This document shows positions 1 to 8,419 of a stretch of DNA of 64,000 nt, one piece after another. Each line of letters begins with the position of its first letter. The first letter of the stretch is position 1. This DNA comes from an uncultured Bacteroides sp. (lineage in GTDB: Bacteria > Bacteroidota > Bacteroidia > Chitinophagales > Chitinophagaceae). The translations under genes and the position numbers were made by a program. The stretch is taken from positions 24,468-88,467 of the forward strand of contig CABHOP010000052.1 of the NCBI GenBank assembly GCA_902168085.1, in the 5' to 3' direction. The notes under the pieces were generated by a model, which worked only from the letters and a program-made list of their open reading frames with translations, did no database searches and was not told the DNA's origin.

Positions 1-755
1 TTACCAGCTATTATAAAGCGATAATGTGGTGCCGGCAATGCCTTTGCCAGTTGCAGCATAAAGCTAGGGTCTTTCTTTGCTTCCAGCTTGCCGGCAAAAA
101 GCAATACGAAATTATCATCGGTCAACTGCAGTTCTGCGCGCCAAGCATCAGCGTCTATGGTGTATTTATCATCTGGCTGGCTGAAACGGTCATTATCTAT
201 AGCATGGGGTACATGACATAGTTGATTTTCTTTAAGGCCGTGTGCGCGGAAGTATGCTTTATTATTCGTGCCTACATACAGGGCATAGTCGATGTGCCTG
301 TATACATATCGCAGGAACATCCGGCGCAGTAATTTTTTGATACCCTGCTGTTCATCCAGTAAAGTAGAATCGCCGCGAAACAGTACAGGTATCTTACCTT
401 TAAAATGGCGAAGGCAGGCTAAGTGGCTTTTGAAAGGCCAACCAAAAACCAAGACCGAATCCGCATCCCATTGTTCTATTTCACTTATCAATGTGGGATT
501 ATCTATGCCTTTAAAATGATGTGAACCGGGCTGAGGGGCAATATTTTTTACGAACGTGTAGTCGTAACCTTCCAGCAGTGGAATATCCCAACCTATCACC
601 TTACCAAATCCCGGGTCGTATTTTTCATTCTTCTGAGATTGTTCCCAGGTATAAAAGACTTTAATGCTAAGCCCCGGTTCTGCAGCCAGCAGTTTAAACC
701 ATGGTGCATTGTATTGAATAGGGTGCGTCGTAACTATTGCCAATCTATCAGCCAT
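1..755 (-). CDS. Glycosyltransferase family 4-like, C-terminus cut by window edge
   Basis: An open minus-strand frame begins at an ATG at 755 (MADRLAIVTTHPIQ) and runs without a stop for about 251 codons to base 1, so the C-terminal part lies outside the window. The start THPIQYNAPWFKLL is the usual N-terminal fold of GT-B glycosyltransferases that begin by locating the donor side. Near residue 130 comes VLFRGDST, then a linker (HVPHAIDNDRF) and the first strand of the second Rossmann domain (LLFAGKLEAKKDP), which binds the nucleotide sugar in GT4 enzymes. The next gene upstream ends 3 bases away, so it belongs to the polysaccharide operon. Donor and acceptor sugars cannot be told. Confidence 0.85.
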   Translation of the reverse strand, partial: MADRLAIVTTHPIQYNAPWFKLLAAEPGLSIKVFYTWEQSQKNEKYDPGFGKVIGWDIPLLEGYDYTFVKNIAPQPGSHHFKGIDNPTLISEIEQWDADSVLVFGWPFKSHLACLRHFKGKIPVLFRGDSTLLDEQQGIKKLLRRMFLRYVYRHIDYALYVGTNNKAYFRAHGLKENQLCHVPHAIDNDRFSQPDDKYTIDADAWRAELQLTDDNFVLLFAGKLEAKKDPSFMLQLAKALPAPHYRFIIAG

Positions 756-758
756 CTG

Positions 759-2024
759 TTATAGTGCCATTGCTTTATCAATGAGACCTACCAGTTTTTT
801 TGTAACCGCATAAGCACTGTATGCTTCCAGCTCCTGCTGTTTTACCTGTGCTGGTGAAAAACTTTGAGAAAAAGATACATACTCTTTATACAACTGCGCA
901 AATGATGCGCCGAGATCATCCAGATGCTCAGGGTCTAATGAATAGAACACTCCGGCATTTGTTTTATTCAGTACCTGCAGTGCTGATGATTCTTTATGTA
1001 GTACCGCCAGTATAGGCTTACCCGATAATACGCCTTGATAAACTTTAGATGGTGTATAATGCGGCTCTGTACTGCCCAGTATAAATACCCCATCCGCTGC
1101 ATCCAGATGCACTAATACATCCATATACGGGATACGGCGTGGATATTCGAACACAACGCTCTGCCACAAGTTATATTTTTCAGCAAGCGGTTTGATGTTA
1201 AATCCATTTGGGTCGTCAGGTGTTTTTCCTGTACCGATAAAATGCAGCTCCAGGTTTTCAAAAGCTGTCCTGTTATTCTGTATAGATGAAAATATTTGCT
1301 CCAGTGGTTGATAGGCCTTGGGCAACATAGCACCGGCATAAACTAACTGCAACTTATCATTTTTCTGAAAGAGATATGGTTTGATAGCTAACTGCTTCAC
1401 CTTTTCATGATCTTGCTTTTCGCCGCCATAAGGCATAGCACCGAATATGCAAGTATCTTTCAGATAAGGATTGCGTTCTTCCACACCTTTATAATAACCT
1501 TCAGCCACCCCGGTTATTAGCGATGCATTTTTTATAGCTATCGGCTCTAAGAAGCTGGCGATAGCTTCGCTTGCTTTATGACGCACACTGGCACCATCCG
1601 GGAAAGTATGCACCCATGGGTCTATATAATCTATGCCATACCTGATGCCAGTAGATGCATGTAGCATCCTACCTAGTATTGCTGCATAAAAGGATGGAAT
1701 AGGTATGTACAAAAAGTCGATAGCTTCTCCTATTATTAATCTTTTTGCTTTTTTATAGAGCTGTGTAAAACCCCGCAAGCCTATATCGCCTATCAATCGC
1801 GGCCTGGTAACACCAAAGGCTTTCGCTTTTTCTATACGCAATTGCTGAGGCAATAGTTTTACCAGATTCTCATCCAGCTTTTCTTCGTAGTATTTCTCAT
1901 CTACGGTAAGAATAATTGGCTCCCAGCCAAAAGCAGGCAAATGCTGTGCAAATAACCGCGAACGGTGTACCGCAGCGAGATTTGACGGCGGAAAATGCGG
2001 GGATATAATGAGTATTTTCTTCAA
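759..2024 (-). CDS. Glycosyltransferase family 4-like protein
   Basis: A 421-residue GT-B glycosyltransferase, likely cytoplasmic or peripheral at the inner membrane. The N-terminus (KKILIISPHFPPSN) is typical of GT4 enzymes; the second domain opens with LVYAGAMLP near residue 230, and the donor-side motif PSKVYQGVLSGKP lies near 325-337. No membrane segment or signal peptide is visible. It ends 3 bases before the downstream glycosyltransferase start and begins 4 bases after the methyltransferase stop, so it is translated from the same message. It presumably adds one sugar of the exported polysaccharide; which sugar is not readable from the sequence. Confidence 0.85.
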   Translation of the reverse strand: MKKILIISPHFPPSNLAAVHRSRLFAQHLPAFGWEPIILTVDEKYYEEKLDENLVKLLPQQLRIEKAKAFGVTRPRLIGDIGLRGFTQLYKKAKRLIIGEAIDFLYIPIPSFYAAILGRMLHASTGIRYGIDYIDPWVHTFPDGASVRHKASEAIASFLEPIAIKNASLITGVAEGYYKGVEERNPYLKDTCIFGAMPYGGEKQDHEKVKQLAIKPYLFQKNDKLQLVYAGAMLPKAYQPLEQIFSSIQNNRTAFENLELHFIGTGKTPDDPNGFNIKPLAEKYNLWQSVVFEYPRRIPYMDVLVHLDAADGVFILGSTEPHYTPSKVYQGVLSGKPILAVLHKESSALQVLNKTNAGVFYSLDPEHLDDLGASFAQLYKEYVSFSQSFSPAQVKQQELEAYSAYAVTKKLVGLIDKAMAL

Positions 2025-2028
2025 GCTA

Positions 2029-2700
2029 TTATTTGATATTCTTCAGTTTGTATAAAAGCTGATAACCGAAAAATCCTTTAGAAATACTTGTCAACCCTTT
2101 ATATAAGCCTTTACGCATGGCAGCCGGCAATACATGCTTTAACACACTGGTAAATGGAAGGTCTCCTGTAACAGTGGCTACTGTAAGCTCAAAATTATTC
2201 GCTTTAAAAAAGTCGGCAGCTGTTTTGAAAGAATACCAACGCAGGTGGGTATAGTCCCATATACCTGCATCCGATGTTTTAAAACTACCTTTCATTAGTT
2301 GCCACCTGTACTTATAGTAGAATACATTAGGCAGAGCTACTATCAAATGGCCGTCCTTCTTAAGGACCCTTTTTATATCTGCAATGAGCTTATCGGGGTA
2401 AGCAATATGTTCCAGCACATGCGAGCATATAACTACATCATAGCTGTTATCCGGTATTTCCTGTGGCAATCCATTTTCCAGGTTGTATAAATAACCATTG
2501 CGTAATACTTTCTTCGCCTCTTCCAGTTCTTTGGCCGAAATAGTTACACCATCTGCACTATGGCCCTTCTCTACCAAGCGGCGTGCTATAGACCCTGCGC
2601 CGCACCCCACATCAAGTACATGCAGATGATCACCATTAACAAGGCTTAATACATCCGTATTCCCCGAGTTATTATATACCTTGATATCGCTATGCTGCAT
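2029..2700 (-). CDS. Class I SAM-dependent methyltransferase
   Basis: A 223-residue methyltransferase with the SAM-binding motif LDVGCGAGS near residues 30-38 and the later strand YDVVICSHVLEHI, both typical of the Methyltransf_11/23 group. The tract HLRWYS near residue 155 recurs in methyltransferases that sit in O-antigen and capsule loci. It shares 11 bases with the glycosyltransferase before it. The likely role is O-methylation of a sugar, either within the repeat or as a chain-end cap; the substrate is inferred only from context. Confidence 0.85.
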   Translation of the reverse strand: MQHSDIKVYNNSGNTDVLSLVNGDHLHVLDVGCGAGSIARRLVEKGHSADGVTISAKELEEAKKVLRNGYLYNLENGLPQEIPDNSYDVVICSHVLEHIAYPDKLIADIKRVLKKDGHLIVALPNVFYYKYRWQLMKGSFKTSDAGIWDYTHLRWYSFKTAADFFKANNFELTVATVTGDLPFTSVLKHVLPAAMRKGLYKGLTSISKGFFGYQLLYKLKNIK

Positions 2701-3928
2701 TATGAATATTTGCTGCTACGTGTTTTAGAAAAATATCCTGTTCCTTTTCCCAGTTAAGCTCTGCTTTCGCCAACTGATAGGCGGCGCGCCTTAGCTGATA
2801 CAGGTGATCAACACCATTAAACAACCGGGATAGTACAGTTGCCAACTCTTCATGTGCGCCCTTTTTATATACCTTACCAACCTGAGGATACGTATTTATA
2901 AATAATTCCTGTGCTTTTGTATCTGAAACGATAATTGCATTTCCAGCCAACAGGTAAGTCAGTATTTTGTTAGACAAAGCCAAGTCGTTATTAATAGAAA
3001 ACGCAGGCTCTAATGCCAATCCTATATGATGCTCAGACACTGTTTCGAGTAATTCTGCTTCGCTGCACGGCTTTTTGAAATGCAACGTATGCATAGAATT
3101 ACTTAACAGGTTTTTAAGCACTGATGCCGTTTGCTCGTCGCAGTTTCCCATCAAAGTGAGATGCACGGGGAAGCTGTCAATAAGATTCAATGCCTGGATA
3201 ATATCCTGCACGCCCCTGTTAAGCCCCACATACTGGGAAAACCATATGAGCTTCAATGGTTCTGCTGCATCCAAATCTTTAAATGCCGGCTGCATGCTCA
3301 ACTGGAAAACATTATTCAATACAAAAGCAGGTTTATCAATATCTATATCGTCTATGATATGTTGCAGGATGAGTGGCGATGCAGCAGAGATATAAACTGC
3401 TTTGCTTAGCACACTATTCATAAGACTACGTAATGTTTCATTCACCTCATGACCTTGCTCGCCTGCATGATAGTCTTCTATGTCAACTGCAAAAGGTATG
3501 TTGTTTGCTGTTGCAAAATTACTTACCGCCCAGAAAGTGCCGGGATTGTGAGCGATGATAATATCATATTCCGGCTTTAACCTGTTCAATGTTTTATGCA
3601 ACAGATAACTTCTTTTATCAAGGCTATATGCTTTCAGTCTGTTACTTGATTTGAAAATCTTTAGCATGCATGCTGACGAAGCACTGGCCAATGTAGATGC
3701 CAGCCAAGGCAAGTAAGGCTTACGTGTAGCGCTTATTCTAATCCATTTCACACTTTTCAGTTCTTCTTCAATACGTTGCTCATTTTCATTGCTCCAGTTA
3801 TCAAATGTGAATTTGACAACCGTAACATCGGCACCTGCAGCTACTAATGAGCGGACTTCTTTCAGGCTGCGTGGATTAGCAGACAGATTGACACTGGTAA
3901 CAATTAGTATACGTGCACCCGTTAGCAT
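2690..3928 (-). CDS. Glycosyltransferase family 4-like protein
   Basis: A 412-residue GT-B protein. The N-terminus reads ARILIVTSVNLSANPRS, followed by DIIIAHNPGTFW near residue 125 and, in the donor domain, LSNKILTYLLAGNAII near residue 325, the usual place of the nucleotide-sugar loop. No membrane helix is evident. It overlaps the following methyltransferase by 11 bases and starts 2 bases after the preceding glycosyltransferase, so translational coupling is likely. The canonical EX7E motif is not obvious, so it is a divergent GT4-type enzyme; the sugar specificity is unknown. Confidence 0.8.
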   Translation of the reverse strand: MLTGARILIVTSVNLSANPRSLKEVRSLVAAGADVTVVKFTFDNWSNENEQRIEEELKSVKWIRISATRKPYLPWLASTLASASSACMLKIFKSSNRLKAYSLDKRSYLLHKTLNRLKPEYDIIIAHNPGTFWAVSNFATANNIPFAVDIEDYHAGEQGHEVNETLRSLMNSVLSKAVYISAASPLILQHIIDDIDIDKPAFVLNNVFQLSMQPAFKDLDAAEPLKLIWFSQYVGLNRGVQDIIQALNLIDSFPVHLTLMGNCDEQTASVLKNLLSNSMHTLHFKKPCSEAELLETVSEHHIGLALEPAFSINNDLALSNKILTYLLAGNAIIVSDTKAQELFINTYPQVGKVYKKGAHEELATVLSRLFNGVDHLYQLRRAAYQLAKAELNWEKEQDIFLKHVAANIHNAA

Positions 3929-3930
3929 GT

Positions 3931-5058
3931 TTACAAGTCTGCCTCGATTCTTTTTAATTGGTTATGATAAGTAAACCCTTCGGCAAATGATACGCGTTCT
4001 TGTTGCTTAGACAAAGCATTGTAGCTGCCAATATTGTTTATAACCTTTGAAAACAAACCAGGCAGTTCATTATTGTTATTCCTGTCACTTGTCATTTCTA
4101 TCATCCCGGGATAATGAGCGTAAGTAGTAACATTATTTGACACAACCACCTTACCGGTTGCGAGATACTCCAGTACCTTATGATAATTAGTGCCCCCGCT
4201 TTGGTCTTTTTGTATATCGTAACATATCAGGAAGCCATCCATTTGTTTCATTTCTTCCGCCAGCTTTACCGGTGCAACCTGCCCATGCAGTTTCACATTC
4301 GGTAACTGCCTCAGCGTATTTATGAAGTTGGTGGCAGCTTCATCTTCATATGGCACGAGATTAGAACTGGCATGATCGATACTGCCCCAGAAGTTGAAAA
4401 TCACTTTGGGATGTTGTTCGACAATGTTTAGCAAAGTTGCCCGATCGATATCCGGACGTAAAAAATTTCCGGAAAGGCCAACTTGTATAGGGTCATTACT
4501 TACAGCAGACAGATCATTGTTCAAAAATTGAGAAGCAACACCATGGTTCAGGAAAACTTTGGGTGCTGCATATGATTTGAACTTATCCAATATCTCGTAA
4601 GTAACGGAATATATGATATCTGCTGTTTGTGCTGCTTTCAACGCAGTTGTTTCATTCAGCTCATCAACCGGCATGTATATCTTCTTTGCCGATGCAGGAA
4701 ACATTCTTAATGGCATGGTATCCGACAAATCGAACGACCATACTATATCTGGTGCGCCTGCTTTTTTAATGATGTTATGGATATGAAAACGCAGCAAATA
4801 ATCATATACCGCACGCGCTTTGAACTTAAAGAAATAAGGAAAAGGAAGTCTGTGCGTTACACATGCTAACCCATCTATCCCTGTGGGCGTGATAGCCACC
4901 TGGCCGGGCTTCAATATGCCTTCCTGGTCGGGGCCATTGATGTAAAACACCTTGTTTCCCAAACGCGCCAGTTCTACAGCATAGTGATGTTTTGAAATAA
5001 ACATCTCGCCCCAGGGCTGCTGCGACAGTATATATATTACCTTATTCTTTAACTGCAC
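3931..5058 (-). CDS. Glycosyltransferase, GT4-like
   Basis: A 375-residue glycosyltransferase of the group whose N-terminus reads ILSQQPWGEMFISKHHYA, seen in many Bacteroidota polysaccharide loci. The C-terminal domain has GTNYHKVLEYLATGKVVV near residue 290, the donor-binding loop. It is free of membrane segments. It lies 2 bases before the next gene and 6 bases after the aminotransferase stop. It probably transfers one residue of the repeat unit, possibly the nearby diacetamido-uronic acid, but the sequence does not prove this. Confidence 0.8.
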   Translation of the reverse strand: MQLKNKVIYILSQQPWGEMFISKHHYAVELARLGNKVFYINGPDQEGILKPGQVAITPTGIDGLACVTHRLPFPYFFKFKARAVYDYLLRFHIHNIIKKAGAPDIVWSFDLSDTMPLRMFPASAKKIYMPVDELNETTALKAAQTADIIYSVTYEILDKFKSYAAPKVFLNHGVASQFLNNDLSAVSNDPIQVGLSGNFLRPDIDRATLLNIVEQHPKVIFNFWGSIDHASSNLVPYEDEAATNFINTLRQLPNVKLHGQVAPVKLAEEMKQMDGFLICYDIQKDQSGGTNYHKVLEYLATGKVVVSNNVTTYAHYPGMIEMTSDRNNNNELPGLFSKVINNIGSYNALSKQQERVSFAEGFTYHNQLKRIEADL

Positions 5059-5064
5059 AAAAAC

Positions 5065-6171
5065 TTATGCTTTGTAAAAAGCAGCTATGGTATCGGCAAT
5101 ATATTTAATGCCTTCTTCCGTCAGTTCCGGATACATAGGCAGCGATAATATTTGGGATTGATATTGATGTGCTACCGGGAATTGACCCGGTGTGGCACCA
5201 AGGTATTCATAAGCTTTGAGGCTTGGCAATATGGTAGGATAATGCACGGCAGTTTCAATACCATTTTCTTTCAGGTATTGTGCCAGTTCATCTCTGCGCT
5301 GTGCGCGAATAACATACAGATGGTACGTGTGTACAGACTCCGGCCTTACTTGTGGTATTACAATTTCACTGATTCCAGAAAGATATTTATCATACAGCTT
5401 AGCATTTGCTATCCGCTGCTCTGTCCACTTCAATATATACGGCAGCTTAGCAGATAAAATTGCAGCTTGCAAGCCATCAAGGCGGCTGTTGATACCTTCT
5501 ACCTCGTGCTGGTGCTTTTTTAGCGCACCATGCGATGCATAGCGCCTCATTTTAATTGCCAGCTCATCATCATTGGTGATGATGCATCCGGCATCGCCAT
5601 AAGCTCCCAGGTTTTTACCGGGATAAAAACTAAAACTACCGGCTACGCCTCGAAGGCCTGCGCGCACACCTTTGTATTCAGAAAAGTGCGACTGTGCACA
5701 ATCTTCTATCAGGTGTATGTTTTTTTCTTTGCAGATGCGCTCTATCGTTTCTACATCTGCCATCTGCCCTTGCAGGTGCACCAATATGATAGCTTTGGTA
5801 CGGGGCGTTATAGCAGCTTCCAGCTTCTTTTCATCGATGCTATAGTAGTCAGGATGAATATCTACAAATACAGGTTTGGCGCCTGTTTGTGAAATGGTTT
5901 CCGAACTGGATATCCAGCTATTGGCAACAGTTATCACTTCATCGCCTTCACCAATGCCCAGCATCTTCATAATGATGTATAGTGAATCTGTACCATTGGC
6001 ACAGGCTATCACATGTTTTACACCATATAACTCAGCAAATGCAGCTTCAAAGTCTTTTACATATTTGCCACCAATGAAGGCCGTTTCTGAAATTACGTTT
6101 TCTATAGCTGTATCAATGTCTTTCCTGATGCTGTGATACTGCGCTTTAAGATCTACAAAAGGGATATTCAT
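5065..6171 (-). CDS. DegT/DnrJ/EryC1 sugar aminotransferase (WbpE/WlbC-like)
   Basis: A PLP-dependent aminotransferase of about 368 residues, beginning MNIPFVDLKAQYHSI. The catalytic lysine sits in PGKNLGAYGDAG near residue 180, and HLQGQMAD and EDCAQSH are further family blocks. The ATG at 6171 is chosen over one at 6258 because it matches the usual family start and lies 4 bases after the acetyltransferase stop, whereas the longer form would run into that gene. With the flanking oxidoreductase and acetyltransferase it fits 3-keto to 3-amino conversion on a UDP-GlcNAc-uronic acid, as WbpE and WlbC do in Pseudomonas and Bordetella. The UDP-GlcNAc 6-dehydrogenase of that route is not in the window. 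Confidence 0.92.
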   Translation of the reverse strand: MNIPFVDLKAQYHSIRKDIDTAIENVISETAFIGGKYVKDFEAAFAELYGVKHVIACANGTDSLYIIMKMLGIGEGDEVITVANSWISSSETISQTGAKPVFVDIHPDYYSIDEKKLEAAITPRTKAIILVHLQGQMADVETIERICKEKNIHLIEDCAQSHFSEYKGVRAGLRGVAGSFSFYPGKNLGAYGDAGCIITNDDELAIKMRRYASHGALKKHQHEVEGINSRLDGLQAAILSAKLPYILKWTEQRIANAKLYDKYLSGISEIVIPQVRPESVHTYHLYVIRAQRRDELAQYLKENGIETAVHYPTILPSLKAYEYLGATPGQFPVAHQYQSQILSLPMYPELTEEGIKYIADTIAAFYKA

Positions 6172-6175
6172 TTTA

Positions 6176-6640
6176 TTAAAGGTCTTTGAGTTTTCTTGCG
6201 GGGTTGCCGGCATACACACCGGGTTGTGTAATATTCTTTGTAACAACTGCACCTGCACCTATCACAACATTATCGCAAATACTTACAGGCAATATTGTAG
6301 CATTAGAACCTATCGATACATGATTACCGATGTGCGTTTCTTTCCAGAAATTCTTATCGCCACTGGCAGGGCCACCTTTTTCAAACAGGTCGTTGATAAA
6401 CATTACACCATGGCCTATGAAGCAATCATCGCCAATATTTACCAGCTCGCAGATGAAAGTATGCGATTGCACTTTAGTACGCTTACCTATCGTCACCGAT
6501 TTTTGTATCTCTACAAACGGGCCAACGAAACAGTTATCACCAATGCTACAGCCGTATATGTTTACCGGCTCTACTACCTTAACGCCTTCCCCAAAGGTTA
6601 CGTTGACTATTTTAGACTGGTATAGTGTTGGCTGGCTCAT
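6176..6640 (-). CDS. Hexapeptide-repeat N-acetyltransferase (WbpD/WlbB-like)
   Basis: A 154-residue left-handed beta-helix acetyltransferase with isoleucine-rich hexapeptide repeats from about residue 25 to 130 and the characteristic end AGNPARKLKDL. Length and repeats match WbpD/WlbB, which acetylate the 3-amino group of the UDP-linked amino-uronic acid using acetyl-CoA. It overlaps the oxidoreductase gene by 4 bases (ATGA) and precedes the aminotransferase by 4 bases, the same three-gene set found in diacetamido-uronic acid routes. The exact sugar is inferred from this neighbourhood. Confidence 0.88.
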   Translation of the reverse strand: MSQPTLYQSKIVNVTFGEGVKVVEPVNIYGCSIGDNCFVGPFVEIQKSVTIGKRTKVQSHTFICELVNIGDDCFIGHGVMFINDLFEKGGPASGDKNFWKETHIGNHVSIGSNATILPVSICDNVVIGAGAVVTKNITQPGVYAGNPARKLKDL

Positions 6641-7659
6641 GCAGGAATATGTTTGGCGGCTGAGTACATTTTGTCTATTATCTCTACGGTCTTCAAACCT
6701 TCAAATGCGCTGGTAGAAATACTGGCATTATTGGTAAGCACATCGATAAGGTTTTCATACACATTATCGTGATTGGACATAGAGCCTTGATATGAACCGT
6801 AGTTATTTGCCTTGTTACCTTCAGGCAAGTTGTCTATACGGTAGTCCTTAATATTCTGATATTCCAGCTCGTTCAGGTATTGGCCACCTATCTTCACCGT
6901 GCCTTTCTCAGCAAATATGGTGAGTGAGCCCTCCATATTCTTTTCATAACTGTTAACGGTATAATTAACCGTACCAATAGCGCCGTTATAGAACTCAACA
7001 ATTGCCACACCGGTATCTTCAAACTCGATGATATCCTTGTGAGAATAGTTAGCCATGTAGGTAGATACATTTCTGATGTCGCCTACCAACCAATACAGCA
7101 AGTCTATAAAATGAGAGAACTGTGTGTACAATGTGCCGCCATCCATATCTTTAGTACCCTTCCATGAATTAGCATAGTAATCCGGATTACGGTTCCAAAA
7201 ACAACTAAGCTGTACGCTGTATATCTTTCCCAAGCGGCCTTCGTCAATTGCTTTCTTCACAGCAGCGACAGGCGGATTGAACCTGTTTTGCTTAATAGCA
7301 AACAGGCGCTTATTTGCCTGCTCTGCTACTTTTATCATTTCACCACAGTCGTGCACACTGGTAGCCATCGGCTTTTCACATAGCACATTGAATCCCGCCT
7401 TTAATGCCTGTATAGAATGCGTTGAGTGCAAACCATTAGGTGAGCATATAGACACAACGTCTATATCCTTTTCATTTGCCAGCAAGTCTTTAACATCATA
7501 ATAGGCGCGGGCGCCATATTTGGCCGCCATATCGTCTGCACGTTGCTTTACTACATCACAAACAGCCATTAATGTTCCCTGGTTATTAATGTGTTCGGCG
7601 TGGCGTTGTGCTATACGTCCGCAACCCACTATCGCAAAACGAACTGTACTCTTGGTCAT
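6637..7659 (-). CDS. Gfo/Idh/MocA family oxidoreductase (WbpB/WlbA-like)
   Basis: A 340-residue NAD-dependent dehydrogenase with the nucleotide-binding motif IVGCGRIAQRHAEH at residues 10-23 and the family block CEKPMATS near residue 94. The lysine in EKP and a downstream histidine (SHFIDLLYW) are where the catalytic residues of this family lie. WlbA/WbpB oxidise the 3-hydroxyl of UDP-GlcNAc-uronic acid before transamination. It starts 2 bases after the HisF-like gene and overlaps the acetyltransferase by 4 bases. Assignment to this pathway rests on gene order plus family. Confidence 0.9.
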   Translation of the reverse strand: MTKSTVRFAIVGCGRIAQRHAEHINNQGTLMAVCDVVKQRADDMAAKYGARAYYDVKDLLANEKDIDVVSICSPNGLHSTHSIQALKAGFNVLCEKPMATSVHDCGEMIKVAEQANKRLFAIKQNRFNPPVAAVKKAIDEGRLGKIYSVQLSCFWNRNPDYYANSWKGTKDMDGGTLYTQFSHFIDLLYWLVGDIRNVSTYMANYSHKDIIEFEDTGVAIVEFYNGAIGTVNYTVNSYEKNMEGSLTIFAEKGTVKIGGQYLNELEYQNIKDYRIDNLPEGNKANNYGSYQGSMSNHDNVYENLIDVLTNNASISTSAFEGLKTVEIIDKMYSAAKHIPA

Positions 7660-7661
7660 TT

Positions 7662-8411
7662 TTATCTTGTTATGTTTTTACCTGTTGGAAAACTTATCAA
7701 TACCCCCATCCCTTTTTTCTGAAACACAAACATACTACCTGCTGCTACCGCTGAAGCTCCGGCTTTTACGGCTGTTTCAAGGTCTTCAAACTTGCCCGCA
7801 CCACCGCATGCTATCACCGGCACCGAAACTTTAGCTGCCACATCATGTATCAAATCTGTAGTGTAGCCATCCCATGTGCCATCTTTGTCGATGCTATTTA
7901 TCATTATTTCGCCCACACCATTATCTTCTAATATCTTTGCCCATTCTACAGGTGAATGGCCGGTACTTTTAGTACCGGAATGTGAATAGACTTTATACTT
8001 GCCAAAAAGATTTTTCTTCACATCCATATTGCCCACCACAGCCTGATTTCCATATACACTACCTATTGTAGCGGCCAGCTTAGGTTCATCGAACAATATA
8101 GAATTCAACACTACCTTTTCATAGCCGCAATCAAATATGCGTTTGGCCATATCCCAGTTTTTGATGCCACCGCCATAGGCCATTGGCATAAATGCTTCGC
8201 CTGCTATCTCTGCTATCTTCACATAATCAGGCTCCCGTTTATCTACCGTAGCGGTATAGTCAAGCAATAGCAATTCATCCGCTTCTTTTTCGTTGAAGAT
8301 CTTTACTGCATTGATGGGGTCGCCAACGTATTTGGGATGCTTAAAGTTTATTGTTTTATATAACCCACCTTTACTTAGCAGCAACACAGGTATTATCCTA
8401 ACTCTGGCCAT
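7662..8411 (-). CDS. HisF-like subunit of a sugar amidotransferase system
   Basis: A 249-residue (beta/alpha)8 protein clearly related to HisF (imidazole glycerol phosphate synthase cyclase). Asp130 aligns with a catalytic aspartate of HisF (GNMDVKK) and is kept, but position 11, the other catalytic aspartate, is leucine (IIPVLLL). This form is known from LPS loci, where HisF2 acts with HisH2 and WbpG in making acetamidino groups. It is therefore unlikely to serve histidine synthesis. It lies 8 bases after the first WbpG-like gene and 2 bases before the oxidoreductase. No HisH glutaminase is present in the window. Confidence 0.88.
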   Translation of the reverse strand: MARVRIIPVLLLSKGGLYKTINFKHPKYVGDPINAVKIFNEKEADELLLLDYTATVDKREPDYVKIAEIAGEAFMPMAYGGGIKNWDMAKRIFDCGYEKVVLNSILFDEPKLAATIGSVYGNQAVVGNMDVKKNLFGKYKVYSHSGTKSTGHSPVEWAKILEDNGVGEIMINSIDKDGTWDGYTTDLIHDVAAKVSVPVIACGGAGKFEDLETAVKAGASAVAAGSMFVFQKKGMGVLISFPTGKNITR

Positions 8412-8419
8412 AATAATTC

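Noticed and set aside
7662..8411. Histidine biosynthesis hisF
   Set aside because: A catalytic Asp is replaced, no other his genes are near and the neighbours are sugar genes.
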